This document shows, piece by piece, positions 23,380-33,619 of a DNA stretch of 64,000 bases. Source of the DNA: Torreya grandis (Eukaryota > Streptophyta > Pinopsida > Cupressales > Taxaceae); the NCBI GenBank assembly GCA_037957365.1, contig JARHVA010000021.1:2800501-2864500 (forward strand), written 5' to 3'. Below the pieces are notes generated by a model, which had not been told where the DNA came from, searched no databases, and saw nothing but the letters and a program-made list of their open reading frames with translations. The first letter of the stretch is position 1, and each line of letters begins with the position of its first letter. The translations under genes and the position numbers were made by a program.

Positions 23380-24010
23380 ACTATAGATCCATTGGAGTTG
23401 ACCCACACTAATCTATGTAGACTTATGAGAACTCAAAGTATTCAAGATAATAGTTACTTCATGCTTCTCATTGATGATTTTACTAGGATGACTTGGATAT
23501 TATTTCTTATAGAAAAATCAAAAGCTTTTAAAATTTTTGTGGAATTCAATGCTTTTGTGTAAAATGATTAAGTTTCAAAGATCAAGTGTGTGAGATCAGA
23601 TACAGGAGGTGAGTTTTGATCTCATAAGTTTGATGATTTTTGTGAAGTACATGGGATAAGAAGATAATATTTTGCTGCTATAACACCACAAAAAAATGGT
23701 GTGGTTGAAATGAAGAATAGGACTATTGTTGAGATGAGTAGAACCATGATTCAAGATGCAAAATTATCAGATGATTATTGGGAAGAGGAATCCAACACTT
23801 TAGTTTACATCTTAAACAAATGTCAAATTAGAGTAAATGGTTATAATATTCCTTATGAGTTATGGAAGAATAGAGTGGCTAATGTCAAACATTTAAAAGT
23901 GTTTGAGAGTAGGTGTTTTCATCAAAAGAGATGAAGATAATCTTGACAAATTTGATTCAAGATTTGATGAAGGCATTTTCTTAGGTTATTCTTCTATCAG
24001 TATTGCTTAT
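23380..24010 (+). pseudogene. Copia-1 integrase
   Basis: LTHTNLCRLMR is the first catalytic block, with Asp changed to Asn (23410-23412). FMLLIDDFTRMTWILFL follows, then CVRSDTGGEF with the second Asp intact. QKNGVVEMKNRTIVEMSRTM (from about 23690) carries the catalytic Glu, and DDYWEEESNTLVYILNKC completes the core. Two stops fall inside. In Copia elements integrase precedes RT, as here. Confidence 0.9.
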
Positions 24011-24309
24011 AGGTGATTCAATAAGAGACTTCACAAGATTACTTAAAGTTTAAATGTAAGGAGATATGAGACAAGTAGAGTCAAGAACCCAAAATTGTAG
24101 GTAAGTGATTCAATTTAGAATTATATTACAAATAATGATGAAGATGAAGAGGAGGAAGAAAAACAAGACCCTGGAGCTCCATCTAGAAAAATTTAGAAAG
24201 ATCATCCAATCTCTCAAGTTATTGGAAATGTTAATGCAAGGTTTCAGACTAGGAGAATATTGATAAATCAAAATCAACAAGACTCACCTCTATTATCCAT
24301 GATTGAACC

Positions 24310-25120
24310 CAGAACATTTATGGAAGCTAGCAAAGATGAAAGTTATAATGATGCAATGGATGAATAAATTGATCAAATAGAAAATAATGAAACATGGGAC
24401 TTAGTTCCTAGACCAAAAGATAAAAATGTGATAGGTATCAAATGGGTATTTAAAAAAAAATATGAATGAGAAAGGAGAAGTCACAAAGAACAAGGATAGA
24501 TTAGTGTGTAAAGGAAATGCTCAGGTTGAAGTAATAGATTTTGATGAGAATTTTTCTCCTGTGGCAACAATGGAAGAAATTAGACTCTTTTTGGCATACA
24601 CATGTTTCAAAGGTTTTAAGGTATATCAAATAGATGTGAAATCTATATTCTTGAATGGTAACTTAGAAGAATAAGTATATATTAAGTTACCTAAAGGATA
24701 CTTCATGTCAAGTAATCAAGATTTTGTGTGTAAATTGAAGAAATCTTTGTATGGTCTTAAACAAGCTCCTAGGGCTTGGTATGACAGGATAGATAAGTAT
24801 CTTTTGAGTCAAGGTTTTAAAAGGGGGTAGCTGATAGTAATTTGTACATTAAGATAGAATAAAATCATCAAGTGACAATTGTTGTATATGTTGATGACAT
24901 AGTTTTGGATCTGACAATGATAAAATGAGTAGAGAATTTGTAGATACTATGAAGACTGAGTTTGAAATGTTAAATTTGGGAGAAATATCTTTCTTCTTAG
25001 TATTATATATCAATAAAATTGATGCAGGGATATTCATTTCACAATCTAAATACATCAAAGATATGCTAAGGAAGTTTGACATGATGGATTGTAAGCCAAT
25101 GGGTACTCCAACGATCACAT
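24310..25120 (+). pseudogene. Copia-1 reverse transcriptase
   Basis: Blocks in order: [98 protein letters not shown], the intact catalytic box YVDD (24887-24898) and FISQSKYIKDMLRKFDMMDCKPMGTP. One frameshift in a run of A near 24450 and another after GFKRG separate the frames. This is the best preserved coding stretch of the nest. Confidence 0.92.
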
Positions 25121-25445
25121 GATGTAAGTTAAGTAAACTAGATGGCTCACCAAATTTTGATCAAACTTTGTATAGAGTTATGATTGGAAGTATTTTGTAC
25201 TCTACTACCTCTAGGCTTGACATCATTCAAGTAGTAGGTCTTGTATGAAGGTTTCAAGATGAACCTAGAGAATCTCACTTGAAAGTAGTCAAAAGGATCT
25301 TGTGATATCTCAAAGGCACCATAGACTATGGTTTATGTTACCTCAGGAGTATGAAATTCTCTTTGAAATCATATACTAATACTGATTAGGTAGGATGTAT
25401 GGATGATAGGAGTACAAGTGATTAATCAATGTGTTAAGTTGGAGC
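25121..25445 (+). pseudogene. Copia-1 RNase H, truncated
   Basis: After RT come YRVMIGSILYSTTSRLDII, RESHLKVVKRIL-stop-YLKGTIDYGL and SYTNTD-stop-VGCMDDRSTSD, the connection and the first RNase H block (DADWAGC-D-RKSTSG, catalytic Asp in TNTD). The sequence then loses similarity: no EAEY, CDN-SAI or KHI block and no DIFTKP tail. The break is near 25430-25445. Confidence 0.8.
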
Positions 25446-26805
25446 ATGTGCCTAAAAAAGAGAAGCTTATAGATATTATGATCAAAACATTATAAAAATA
25501 TACATTTTATTATCTAAGTTAAATCTTGGGTGTCATTTTTTTCTCTATGAATCAATAGAAGGTCTTTGGTTAAGGGGAAGCAACAAGTTCATGAGTTTGC
25601 TCCAGAGATTTGTGAAGGAGCTATTGTGTAGGGTCAGAATGGATGTTTCTAGATGGAATAATGAGTTTGATGAAATTTAAAGTTTTGGTGGTTAGAAAGG
25701 TCTATACACTTCTTTTTTATGTGCTTTAGGTGTTTTTATGGTTTAAAGGTATGTTGAAGGCAAATTGAAGATTTTTGAGTGCTCTCAATTTTCTCAATTT
25801 TTGGATTAAGGGTAAGCATGCCTAAAATGGGTTATAGGAAGTCAAGACTCTAAAAATTTTGAAGGCTCAAATCTTGGTACAGAAGTGTGTGATGGGTGTC
25901 TCTAGGTGTGAAAGAAGTTTTAGAGGTGTGCATTGACCAGAAAGAGGTTCGTTAACCTTGTTTGTTTTAAGATTCTAGGGTTTTGGGCTATGCTAAAAAA
26001 GTGGTTTACCTTGTAAATTGAGGTATAAGGATTATTAAAGGTTGAATGGGATAAATGGGATGTCAAATCAAGCTTCATATATATTTTAAGGTTTGTGGTT
26101 CTCAAGTTATTCAAGTTTTTGTCAATATGGATTGCTAATTAACTAGTAGGTTTGTGAAGGAAGTATGTTATAGAGGATGATCTTGGTGATGAAAATTGGT
26201 GTGATTTATGGGTAATATGAGATTTATATAAATATTAATTTTTAGGTCTTAAATGTGTGTCTACTAAAAATTGTGGGCTCTACAAATTCTAGGTAGGGCT
26301 ACAAGTAGTCTAGACAGGCCTAAAAGCGAAGAAGAGTGATTTTTGCTCAGTTTCTCCAAAATATAAAGGTTTTTATATTTCAAGGTGAGTTATAAGGTTA
26401 TTTTAGTACATGATTCCTTTTTGGTGAGTGGCATGAAGTTCTATTGGTGGTCCCTGAGGTGGCTTGAGAGAAGAGGTTAGTATGCCTAAGTGGTGATTCT
26501 TCATGGTATGTAGAGATTTGTAGATGATTAAAAGGTGAAATTGCTTAGAGTTCTTAGGGGGAGTCATTATTAGATATTTATTAGTGATTTCCATTAGATT
26601 TTAGTATTTTTTTTGTGTTCTATATTCATTGGTTATAGTGCTTGGTTGAAGAGAGTGTTGACATAGAGCAAGAGGAAGTTGTCAAGGCAAGAAAAGGTAA
26701 GCTCAAGGTAAGGGAGAGTTTGTATCATGTTTATAAGATGGTATTATATTTTTATTGTTATTTTTTTGTCCTTAGGATTATATTTTCCCACTTTGTCATT
26801 GTGTC
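25446..26805 (+). other. Unrecognised 1.36 kb inside Copia-1
   Basis: This lies between truncated RNase H and the polypurine tract, where the RNase H C-terminus should be. The composition is G- and T-rich on the plus strand, unlike the LTRs. Frames are broken and show no family motif that I recognise. It may be captured host sequence, a replacement by template switching, or an insertion with unseen ends. Confidence 0.5.
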
Positions 26806-26819
26806 AAAGGGGGAGAAAA
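26806..26819 (+). promoter_or_regulatory. Copia-1 polypurine tract
   Basis: AAAGGGGGAGAAAA in the context GTGTCAAAGGGGGAGA, the typical Copia plus-strand primer. It lies 67 bases before the right LTR start rather than touching it. Confidence 0.75.
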
Positions 26820-26885
26820 TTCCTAGTTTGAGAGTGCTTGAAGAGAGAGAATGAATGTGAGCTGTATATTGCTATATATGATGGT

Positions 26886-29753
26886 TGTTGACATCAATGA
26901 CAAAGTAGTAGATTTTTTGAGAGTTTCAAATGATGTAATTATTATGTCATATAGGTTTTTAGGTGAGGGGATGAAGTGCCTTGATAGTCTACGTGACAAT
27001 GACAAAGTGTACAATGTGCTTGTCCTAGTATGCTTGAAGTATGAGTGGTTGATCTTAAGTTTTGGAATTGTTAGAGATGTTTAAAGATGAGTATGGTGTT
27101 TTGAGGATGTGAAATAGGTACCTAATATGTTTTATATGATTTTATTTCTTGTGTGTATAAGTGGAATTCATCTAGTAGTCCATAGTTTTCATCTAAACAT
27201 TTTGGGTCTAATGGTAGAAAATCTGAGTAGGTAGTTTGCTGATGTCACCATTGCCATATATGGATGAGTCAAGGTGATTTTTTCATATGGTTGTGATAAA
27301 ATTAGTCCCTATTTTCTATGTGAAAAGTCTCAAGTATATCGATGAAGTTTTAAAAAAGATATGCAAGTGAAAATTTGGGCTCTCAGGTAGTTTGGCAGTG
27401 TTTCCCATACTTAGCCAAATTTGAATGAGGCAAGAAAGAGCTAAGTAAACATTTTGATGATGGAATATATTAAACATGTGGATGTTTTAGGATAAGGTGA
27501 TCATATGGGTTTATTTATTTTTGTGTCTAGTTTATTTTCACTAACTTTTAGGTCAAGTGCTGGAGTACAACAAAAGATATGCATATTCAAAGTTAGCCTC
27601 CTAGATAAGTTTTTGACATAGTTGGCTCTATGAACAGATAAATATGAATGAGAATTTTCATGTCATTATGTATCACATGTGTGAGGGTTATAGGATAATA
27701 TTTACACATGGTTGGATTATCTTGTGTGAGGAGATCATATGGTCCAAATTTGAGAACATGCACTTAAGCGAAGCAAAAGATATGGAGGTGCAAAGTTGGC
27801 CTTCCAGGCAGATGAACAATGGTCCCCATACTTAGTCATTTTTGCATGATGTTAAATATCAAGACCAAATAGATATCCAATGATGTGTGGGAGTTAATAC
27901 ATAAATATATATAGTGTGTAACAAGTCAAATAGGTTAAAGTGTTTTATGCCTAAATTGGGTAAAGATTGAGCTCCTTACAAAAGGATCGATGGAGCGTGT
28001 TTATTCCAAGATGTCAAGATGCTATGAGATGAAGACAAGTGTTTGAGGTTTAACATTGATAAAAGGTAAAAGATAAATATACAATAGTGATCAAATGTTT
28101 ATATATATATATTTAATGGTGTGAATTGCATAATAAATACTTTGATGATCTATAGAGATCGACGGTACACGTTGAGTCAATATTGCAAGATTAGACAAGA
28201 TGAGGTCAGTTGTTAGATGTTTAATTTTTGGGCATTAGTGCACTATAAATTAAATATTGAAAAATATAAATGGTGTGTGATTTATCTAAGATTCAAGGAT
28301 ATGAGATGAGGACATGGTTTTTGAGTTTTAACTATGACCATTTTAATTCAAATATTTGAATTTAACAAAGGAATGCCTTGTGTCTAGTTTTTAGGCCATA
28401 TCTTTTGATCTAAGATGAATTTTCTGATGGTGTAAAAAGAAAAATTGTAGAGGAATCCAAGGTAAATATGGAAATATATATTTAATTATCTAAAATTGTG
28501 TATATTTAAATATATTTAGGTTTAAAGTTGACTATGTGTTCGTGCTTATTCTGCAAGTGACTTGAGAAAGATGATTGAGCTTGTTTTATTGTTGTTTAGA
28601 TGTTTAATGATGAATTATATATTATATAATGTTGTATAATCAATGAGTATAATTTTTGTGCATTATGAAGGTTTTACAAATCATATGAAACATGAAAAAA
28701 GGTTTAGAAGTCAACTATATATTTGTTCATGTTGACTGTGTGCACAGAATGTTGCTTGAGCAAATTGTGCTCTAGCAAAAGAGTGTTTTGGAGACTATGA
28801 TCATTTGAGGATGTCAAAGGGGTCATTTCGAATGGTTCAATTCTTTTTTAAGTGGTCTTATGTTCTTAGTTTTATCGATGATGTACTTAATGGGTGAATA
28901 GGTCTCCATGAGACATATCATAGCTACAAGGGCCTTATTAAAAGGTGTAGCTGCTTAAGGGTGACCCATAGATGATATGACCAACCTATGAAAATTTTAT
29001 TGAGATGTGTCTTGATTAGATATATGCCTTAAGGTTTAAGACATGCCTAATGGCCAACCAAGATGGTGATGACCATGAATGCTCTATAAATAGTGAAATC
29101 AAAGATGGTGATTTCTAGACTTGTGAAAGATTTGAGAGAGGCTTATGTGTGTGAATTATGGAGAAAAGGAGAGGTAGATTTCCTAGTAGATGAATTGATG
29201 AGCAGATAAGATTGAGGATTATTTGTATGATGTATAGGTCATAATTATATTGGTAGAATAGTGTTCTTGAATATTGAGTGTGAGTGAAGGTGAAGAGTGA
29301 TAATTAGAGGTCCATCATTAGGTATTTTAGACATCAGTTCATAGGTGTTGTTGTATCTCAACATCTAGGGGGTTATAGCCTCCTTGCAAGGTGAAACTTG
29401 TTAAAGGTATAGTTATTATGGTAGCTCAACTAGACATGTGTTATAGCACCTTATCTAAATAAGGGATGGTAGTTCCTTGATCAGTTGTAGCTGGTCTATA
29501 TTGGTTCTTATTATTTTAGGATAGTTGTCCAATTATAGGTTATAGTGGATTTTCTCCCCCAAGAGGGTTTCCCACATATGTCATGTATTTTGTGCTTGAT
29601 ATTGGATTATCTCTCTTGTTAATTGTTATGAATTATGTGTATGCTTCATGAATGCTTGTGGTATCTGATTAAATGTTTGTAAGGATTGAAATTGAAGTTG
29701 GATTATTTGGGCTCACTGATTTACCCCTCCTCTCAGTGATTGTACCTCTAACA
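26886..29753 (+). repeat. Copia-1 3' LTR, about 2.87 kb
   Basis: Starts TGTTGACATCAATGACAAAG and ends CTCTAACA, directly followed by the TATAA duplication. TCACTGA (29713-29719) and TCAGTGA (29733-29739) make a 7-bp perfect stem around a C-rich loop close to the end. It aligns along its whole length with 19339-22188. Confidence 0.92.
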
Positions 29754-29758
29754 TATAA
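29754..29758 (+). repeat. Right target-site duplication of Copia-1 (TATAA)
   Basis: Exact copy of 19334-19338, immediately after the LTR end CTAACA. Confidence 0.9.
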
Positions 29759-30412
29759 TTCCTTTATATTGTCCTTGACTATCAACTCTTTTTTCCTTAG
29801 GTTTTGAAGCTTCTTGAAGAGATTAGTTTGGTATTATTTTATCATGAATTTTCATTTGAACTTGGCCACCATTCTGTCCCAACTCTTGATCTTTGATTTA
29901 CCTTTCCTTCTCCTCTCATCTTGTAATCCATCCCACCAAAGGGATGCATGACCTTTCAATATTGTAATAGTAAATTTGAACTTTTTTTCATCATCCACTC
30001 CCTCATAATCAAATTACTTATCCATGACATTGATCTAGTCATCCATCTCCTTCACATTTAAGCTACATTCATACATAGGTACTTCTAGTTTGGGTTTCGA
30101 GTTGACTCCTATGACTACTCTAATAATTCTCTCTTATGCCCTTCCTTTTCATTCTTCTCATTCTACCTTTTATTTTTGAGTCCTATCTTGTTATTATCTA
30201 TCACTGACATATCCCATGTCAATTACTCTTCTCTAATAAATATTCATGGCCTAAAAATGAGATTGAATATTTCTTAGTTATTTAAGCAACATTGCTTCAG
30301 TAGGTTGTCTTTCTAACCTTAGCCTCTTGCTCTGATGGCCATCATCACAAACCTATTTTATAGCTTATCAATCAAATACTAAGATCCTTTCAACCTGAGA
30401 CAACCTAAACTT
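29759..30412 (-). pseudogene. Gypsy-2 gag, N-terminal half
   Basis: The minus strand reads NSKPKLEVPMYECSLNVKEM, then FDYEGVDDEKKFKF, LKGHASLWWDGLQDERRRKG and SWDRMVAKFK. These are the retrotransposon gag blocks also seen in Gypsy-3 (GPASLWWDG). It ends VKDNIKEL at the Copia-1 junction and continues YKLTIRVGH at 19338. Several stops in the first part. Confidence 0.8.
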
Positions 30413-30424
30413 GATTTGATACCA
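30413..30424 (-). promoter_or_regulatory. Gypsy-2 primer-binding site
   Basis: Minus strand TGGTATCAAATC shares its first eight bases with TGGTATCAGAGC, the complement of the initiator tRNA-Met 3' end. It is a few bases inside the 5' LTR. Confidence 0.7.
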
Positions 30425-30430
30425 CTATGG

Positions 30431-31741
30431 TTTAAGGGAGGTCTATAAGGTCTAAAATTCTTAATAGACTACTTTTTGTGGGTAGGCTTGTAGCCTTTCC
30501 TAACAGGTCTATTACAATTATTATTTCCTCAAATGAATTAAAATCAAAATTTTGAGATTTTTCAATGATTCATCAAACTTGTCTTATCCTTATGCAATTC
30601 ATTGTAACCTAATAAAACTATTTGATATCTTTAATTACAAGAAAATACTAAAACTTACGCTATTAGCCTTATTTTAAGGTTCTTCAAGGTCTACAGAAAA
30701 CATAGTGATTAATATATTCCTTTGTAAATATTTTCATGACCTAAAACAAATTATACCAGTTAAAAAAATTAAAAGCATATAACTACGTTTTTTTAGAGTA
30801 TTTAGATGGGTCATTTTCAAAATATGGTCAATTTAGTGGAATAAAACCCTAAACTAGGGTTCTAAGATGTAACTAGTCCAAGAGCACAAATTTAGAGACA
30901 ATTCAAGTTTACCAATTGTCAAGGATTCCAAATGATTTTTTCAAGACCCTTACACTCCCATATTATTTTTACAATTGATATCCTGATATAACACATCCAA
31001 AAACACATACAAAATGTCTCTGTCCTTAGACTGTATTACTAAAAATAGAGTTTTAGACCTCTGTAACTAAAGAAAACATCATAAAAGCATTGTACACGAT
31101 TAACGAACAATAATAACATGTATTAATACATTAAATATTATAAGAGACAATAAATATCTCCAAAAAAGTTTTTTTATTATTCATGTTCTTTTAAAGTTAC
31201 TTACAGACCTCTACAAACATAACATAATTACACCAACCCTACTAACTAAGTTTTATCCTCTTTTTCATGTGTTTATTGGCTCATTTTATTTTGGTTCAAG
31301 GTATGTATAATCTTAAATTATGTCTAAACTTGTCTTATTATTATTCCATGAACCTTAAATATCTCAACCATCTATGACTTATCTTCAAACATGTTTTATT
31401 TAACTAATTACTTATGCTGCTCCTACCTTGATTGTGTTTAGGACTAGTTTAAGCTAGGTTGAGGTTTAAAAGACATCCACTACATACGATTACACCCTAG
31501 ATACCCATTAAAAGGATAAATACCTTATAGCATGCCTAAAACCTTCCAAACTCTTAGAAACAAATTCATTTTTTTTTTAATTTTCCATTTTGGTGGGAAA
31601 GCTAAAAAGAACCTCTAAATGAGCTATATTTGACAAGTAGAGCTTGAATAAATATTCTTATTGATAAAATATGACTTATTAGACCTCATAAAAACCTAAA
31701 AAAGAATAATTTAATTCATTATTTATAATGCACCTACATCA
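30431..31741 (-). repeat. Gypsy-2 5' LTR
   Basis: 1311 bp, collinear with 14071-15388. The inner terminal base pair is changed (TTTAAGGG against TGTAAGGG in the other copy). The outer end ATGCACCTACATCA matches the other LTR, after which Gypsy-1 sequence resumes. Confidence 0.9.
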
Positions 31742-32180
31742 TGATCACTCAAATATGATCACAAAAAAGAAGAAAAGCCCATAAGATACATGAGCCAAGT
31801 GCTCAAGAATGTTGAGACCAAATACCATTTAGTTGAAAAATTAGTCATTTATTTTATTTCAACATTAAATAAGTTTAAATATGTTTTAAAGAGAAATAAA
31901 TTCATTTTACAGTCTAATGCACCTATTCTAGCTTAAATTCTCAAACAACTCATGATTGATAGAAGATTAGCTAAATGGATATTCAGAATACAAGAATTTG
32001 ATCTCAAATTTGAAAATTGTAAAATAATTAAAGATTATGATTTAGTTAAAAATCTTTATAAAAATACAACTTCAGATGTTAATGTAGTGATCCTTGCTAT
32101 AAATGATAAGTTGCAAGCTAAACCCTATTTTCAAACCATCAAAATAGTTAAAATTTACAAAGAATTTCAAAATTGAACTA
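31742..32180 (+). pseudogene. Gypsy-1 RT-linked RNase H, C-terminal part
   Basis: KEEKPIRYMSQVLKNVETKYHLVEKLV is the PIYF-SR-L...E-x-Y-x3-EK block. Frame 31952-32176 gives MIDRRLAKWIFRIQEFDLKFE, the GRLAKW-x-LxEFD-x-x-Y block. It fits directly onto the fragment ending at 14070. Confidence 0.85.
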
Positions 32181-32369
32181 TAAATGTAAGATTGGATTTT
32201 TTTTTCATAAGACGATTGGTATCATGATATAATCTATTATTTCCAAAACCAAATTTGACCTGATTATTTAGATAAATAACAAAGAAAAGCTCTTAGGCTA
32301 AAAAAATTGAAGATTGTTTTAATTGAGAAAGTTTTATCTTTGGGAATAGAGATGGAATATTGTTAATAT

Positions 32370-33540
32370 GCATAACACATGATCAAACTAAACAAGTCCT
32401 TGGAAGTTTCCATGAAGGTGGTTGTGGTGAAAATTACACTACAAAAAAATACAATACATAAATTTTTGATTGCTAGTTATTATTGGCCAACATTTTTTAA
32501 AGATATTTTTCATTTAGTTCATTTTTGTACGCTATGTCAATTATTTGCAAGAATGGATATACAACTTTCTATGCCTTTAAATCCATTCATTTATAAAAAA
32601 ACCTTACACTAAGTGGGGCATTGATTTTATTTCTAATTTACCCTCCATTTTAAATAAGTCATAAATATATTTTGACAACTATTGGCTACTTTATGAAATG
32701 GCTAGAAGTTACGTCTCTTAAAAGTTCTATCATTATTGAAGTAATTTCACTTTTTTAAAATTGAATTTTTTAATGTTTTGACATTCATTTTGAGATAATT
32801 GTTTAGTCATTATTGAAGTAATTTCACTTTTTTAAAATTAGATTTTTTCATGTTTTGACATTCATTTTGAGATAATTTCTCACATTGGTTCTCATTTTAT
32901 TTCAAATAAATACATTAATTTTTTAGAACATCATTCAGTCATTTCTAGTCATTCGTCTAAATACCATCTTCAAGGAAATGGTCAAACTGAATCCACTAAT
33001 AAAAATTTGATTTTAATTATGAAAAATATTGCTTGTGATAATAAGTAAAATTGGCATATAATTTTTTTGAATCACTTTAGGGTGATCATGTACTATGGTT
33101 AAGGCTGAAATAGGATATTCACTTTTCATGTTTGCTTATGGTTTTAAAACCACCATCTAATAGAATTATATATTTTTTAATCTATAATTTATATAAAATA
33201 TGTCTTTGGAAACACTAATACATTACAAAAAATATTAGATGACCTTCTATCCTTAGATGAAGCTAAATATATATCACTTCAAAAACTCTAAAAATAAAAA
33301 ATAAAACTTAAGATTTTTTTTGACAAAGTGGTTTCTAAGAAAATCTTTAAAGCTAGAGATTTAGTATTGTTTTGGGACAAAGCATGTGAAGATATTGGAA
33401 AAAATAATAAATTTAATTCTTTATGGTTGAGCTAATATAAAATGGCTATTGTACTGGGGATACATGAATTTAACTTATAGGGCTTAGATGGAAGTTCGTT
33501 GCATCATATTATCAATGGCTATCATTTAAAACACTTTATG
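32370..33540 (+). pseudogene. Gypsy-1 integrase
   Basis: The zinc-binding part reads IASYYWPTFFKDIFHLVHFCTLCQLFARM (YWP then CxxC). KWGIDFISNLP at about 32610 has the first catalytic Asp. IVSHIGSHFIS replaces SDNGTHF, so the second Asp is His. YHLQGNGQTESTNKNLILIMKNI has the catalytic Glu. The C-terminus reads FKARDLVLFWDKA and DGSSLHHIINGYHLKHF. A 77-bp tandem duplication interrupts the core between the first and second catalytic positions. Confidence 0.85.
32731..32884 (+). repeat. 77-bp tandem duplication inside Gypsy-1 integrase
   Basis: CATTATTGAAGTAATTTCAC starts both copies (32731 and 32808) and both run to TTTTGAGATAAT; a few substitutions separate them. 77 is not a multiple of three, so the event also shifts the frame. 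Confidence 0.9.
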
Positions 33541-33619
33541 AATGATCTTATTTTTGTTGTCAATTTTGGTTTTCTTTCTTTCATTCTTTCATTTTGTTTT
33601 TCTTTCTTCATTTCATTTT

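Larger units (their letters stand above)
19339..29753 (+). mobile_element. Copia-1, complete LTR pair, nested in Gypsy-2 gag
   Basis: 10,415 bp bounded by LTRs at 19339-22188 and 26886-29753 and by perfect TATAA duplications. Internal order is PBS remnant, gag with two degenerate knuckles, protease, GAG-pre-integrase, integrase, RT and a truncated RNase H, then about 1.4 kb of unrecognised sequence and a polypurine tract. Integrase before RT identifies Ty1/Copia. Gag to protease lies in one frame from 22242 to 23258. The LTRs are unusually long for Copia. Two hand-aligned 60-base LTR blocks differ at 5 and 10 positions. Confidence 0.92.
14071..31741 (-). mobile_element. Gypsy-2, chromovirus, nested in Gypsy-1 and split by Copia-1
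   Basis: Minus-strand LTR retrotransposon with direct LTRs at 30431-31741 (5') and 14071-15388 (3'), a primer-binding site at 30413-30424, then gag (split), protease, RT, RNase H, integrase and a C-terminal chromodomain. Removing Copia-1 (19339-29753) leaves about 7.3 kb, a usual size. Both LTRs run TG...CA on the minus strand except that the inner end of the 5' LTR is mutated. The expected 5-bp target duplication is not evident (ACTAG at left, TGATC at right). Interrupted host protein Gypsy-1 resumes on the far side. Confidence 0.85.
31742..33600 (+). mobile_element. Gypsy-1, right part (RNase H end and integrase)
   Basis: Continuation of the plus-strand element interrupted at 14070. RNase H resumes within its second block and integrase follows in the normal order to a C-terminal NGYHLKHFM-type end near 33540. 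A CTTT-rich tract follows. A 3' LTR was not identified. Confidence 0.75.

Noticed and set aside
24849..25118. 89-codon minus-strand open frame
   Set aside because: Antisense shadow of Copia-1 RT, whose plus-strand motifs are unmistakable.
19339..29753. CRISPR-like or other spaced repeat array
   Set aside because: The repeated text is a pair of 2.85-kb LTRs, not short repeats with unique spacers; the genome is a plant nuclear one.
14061..31750. Target-site duplication for Gypsy-2
   Set aside because: Flanks ACTAG (left) and TGATC (right) do not match; the nesting is supported by protein continuity instead.
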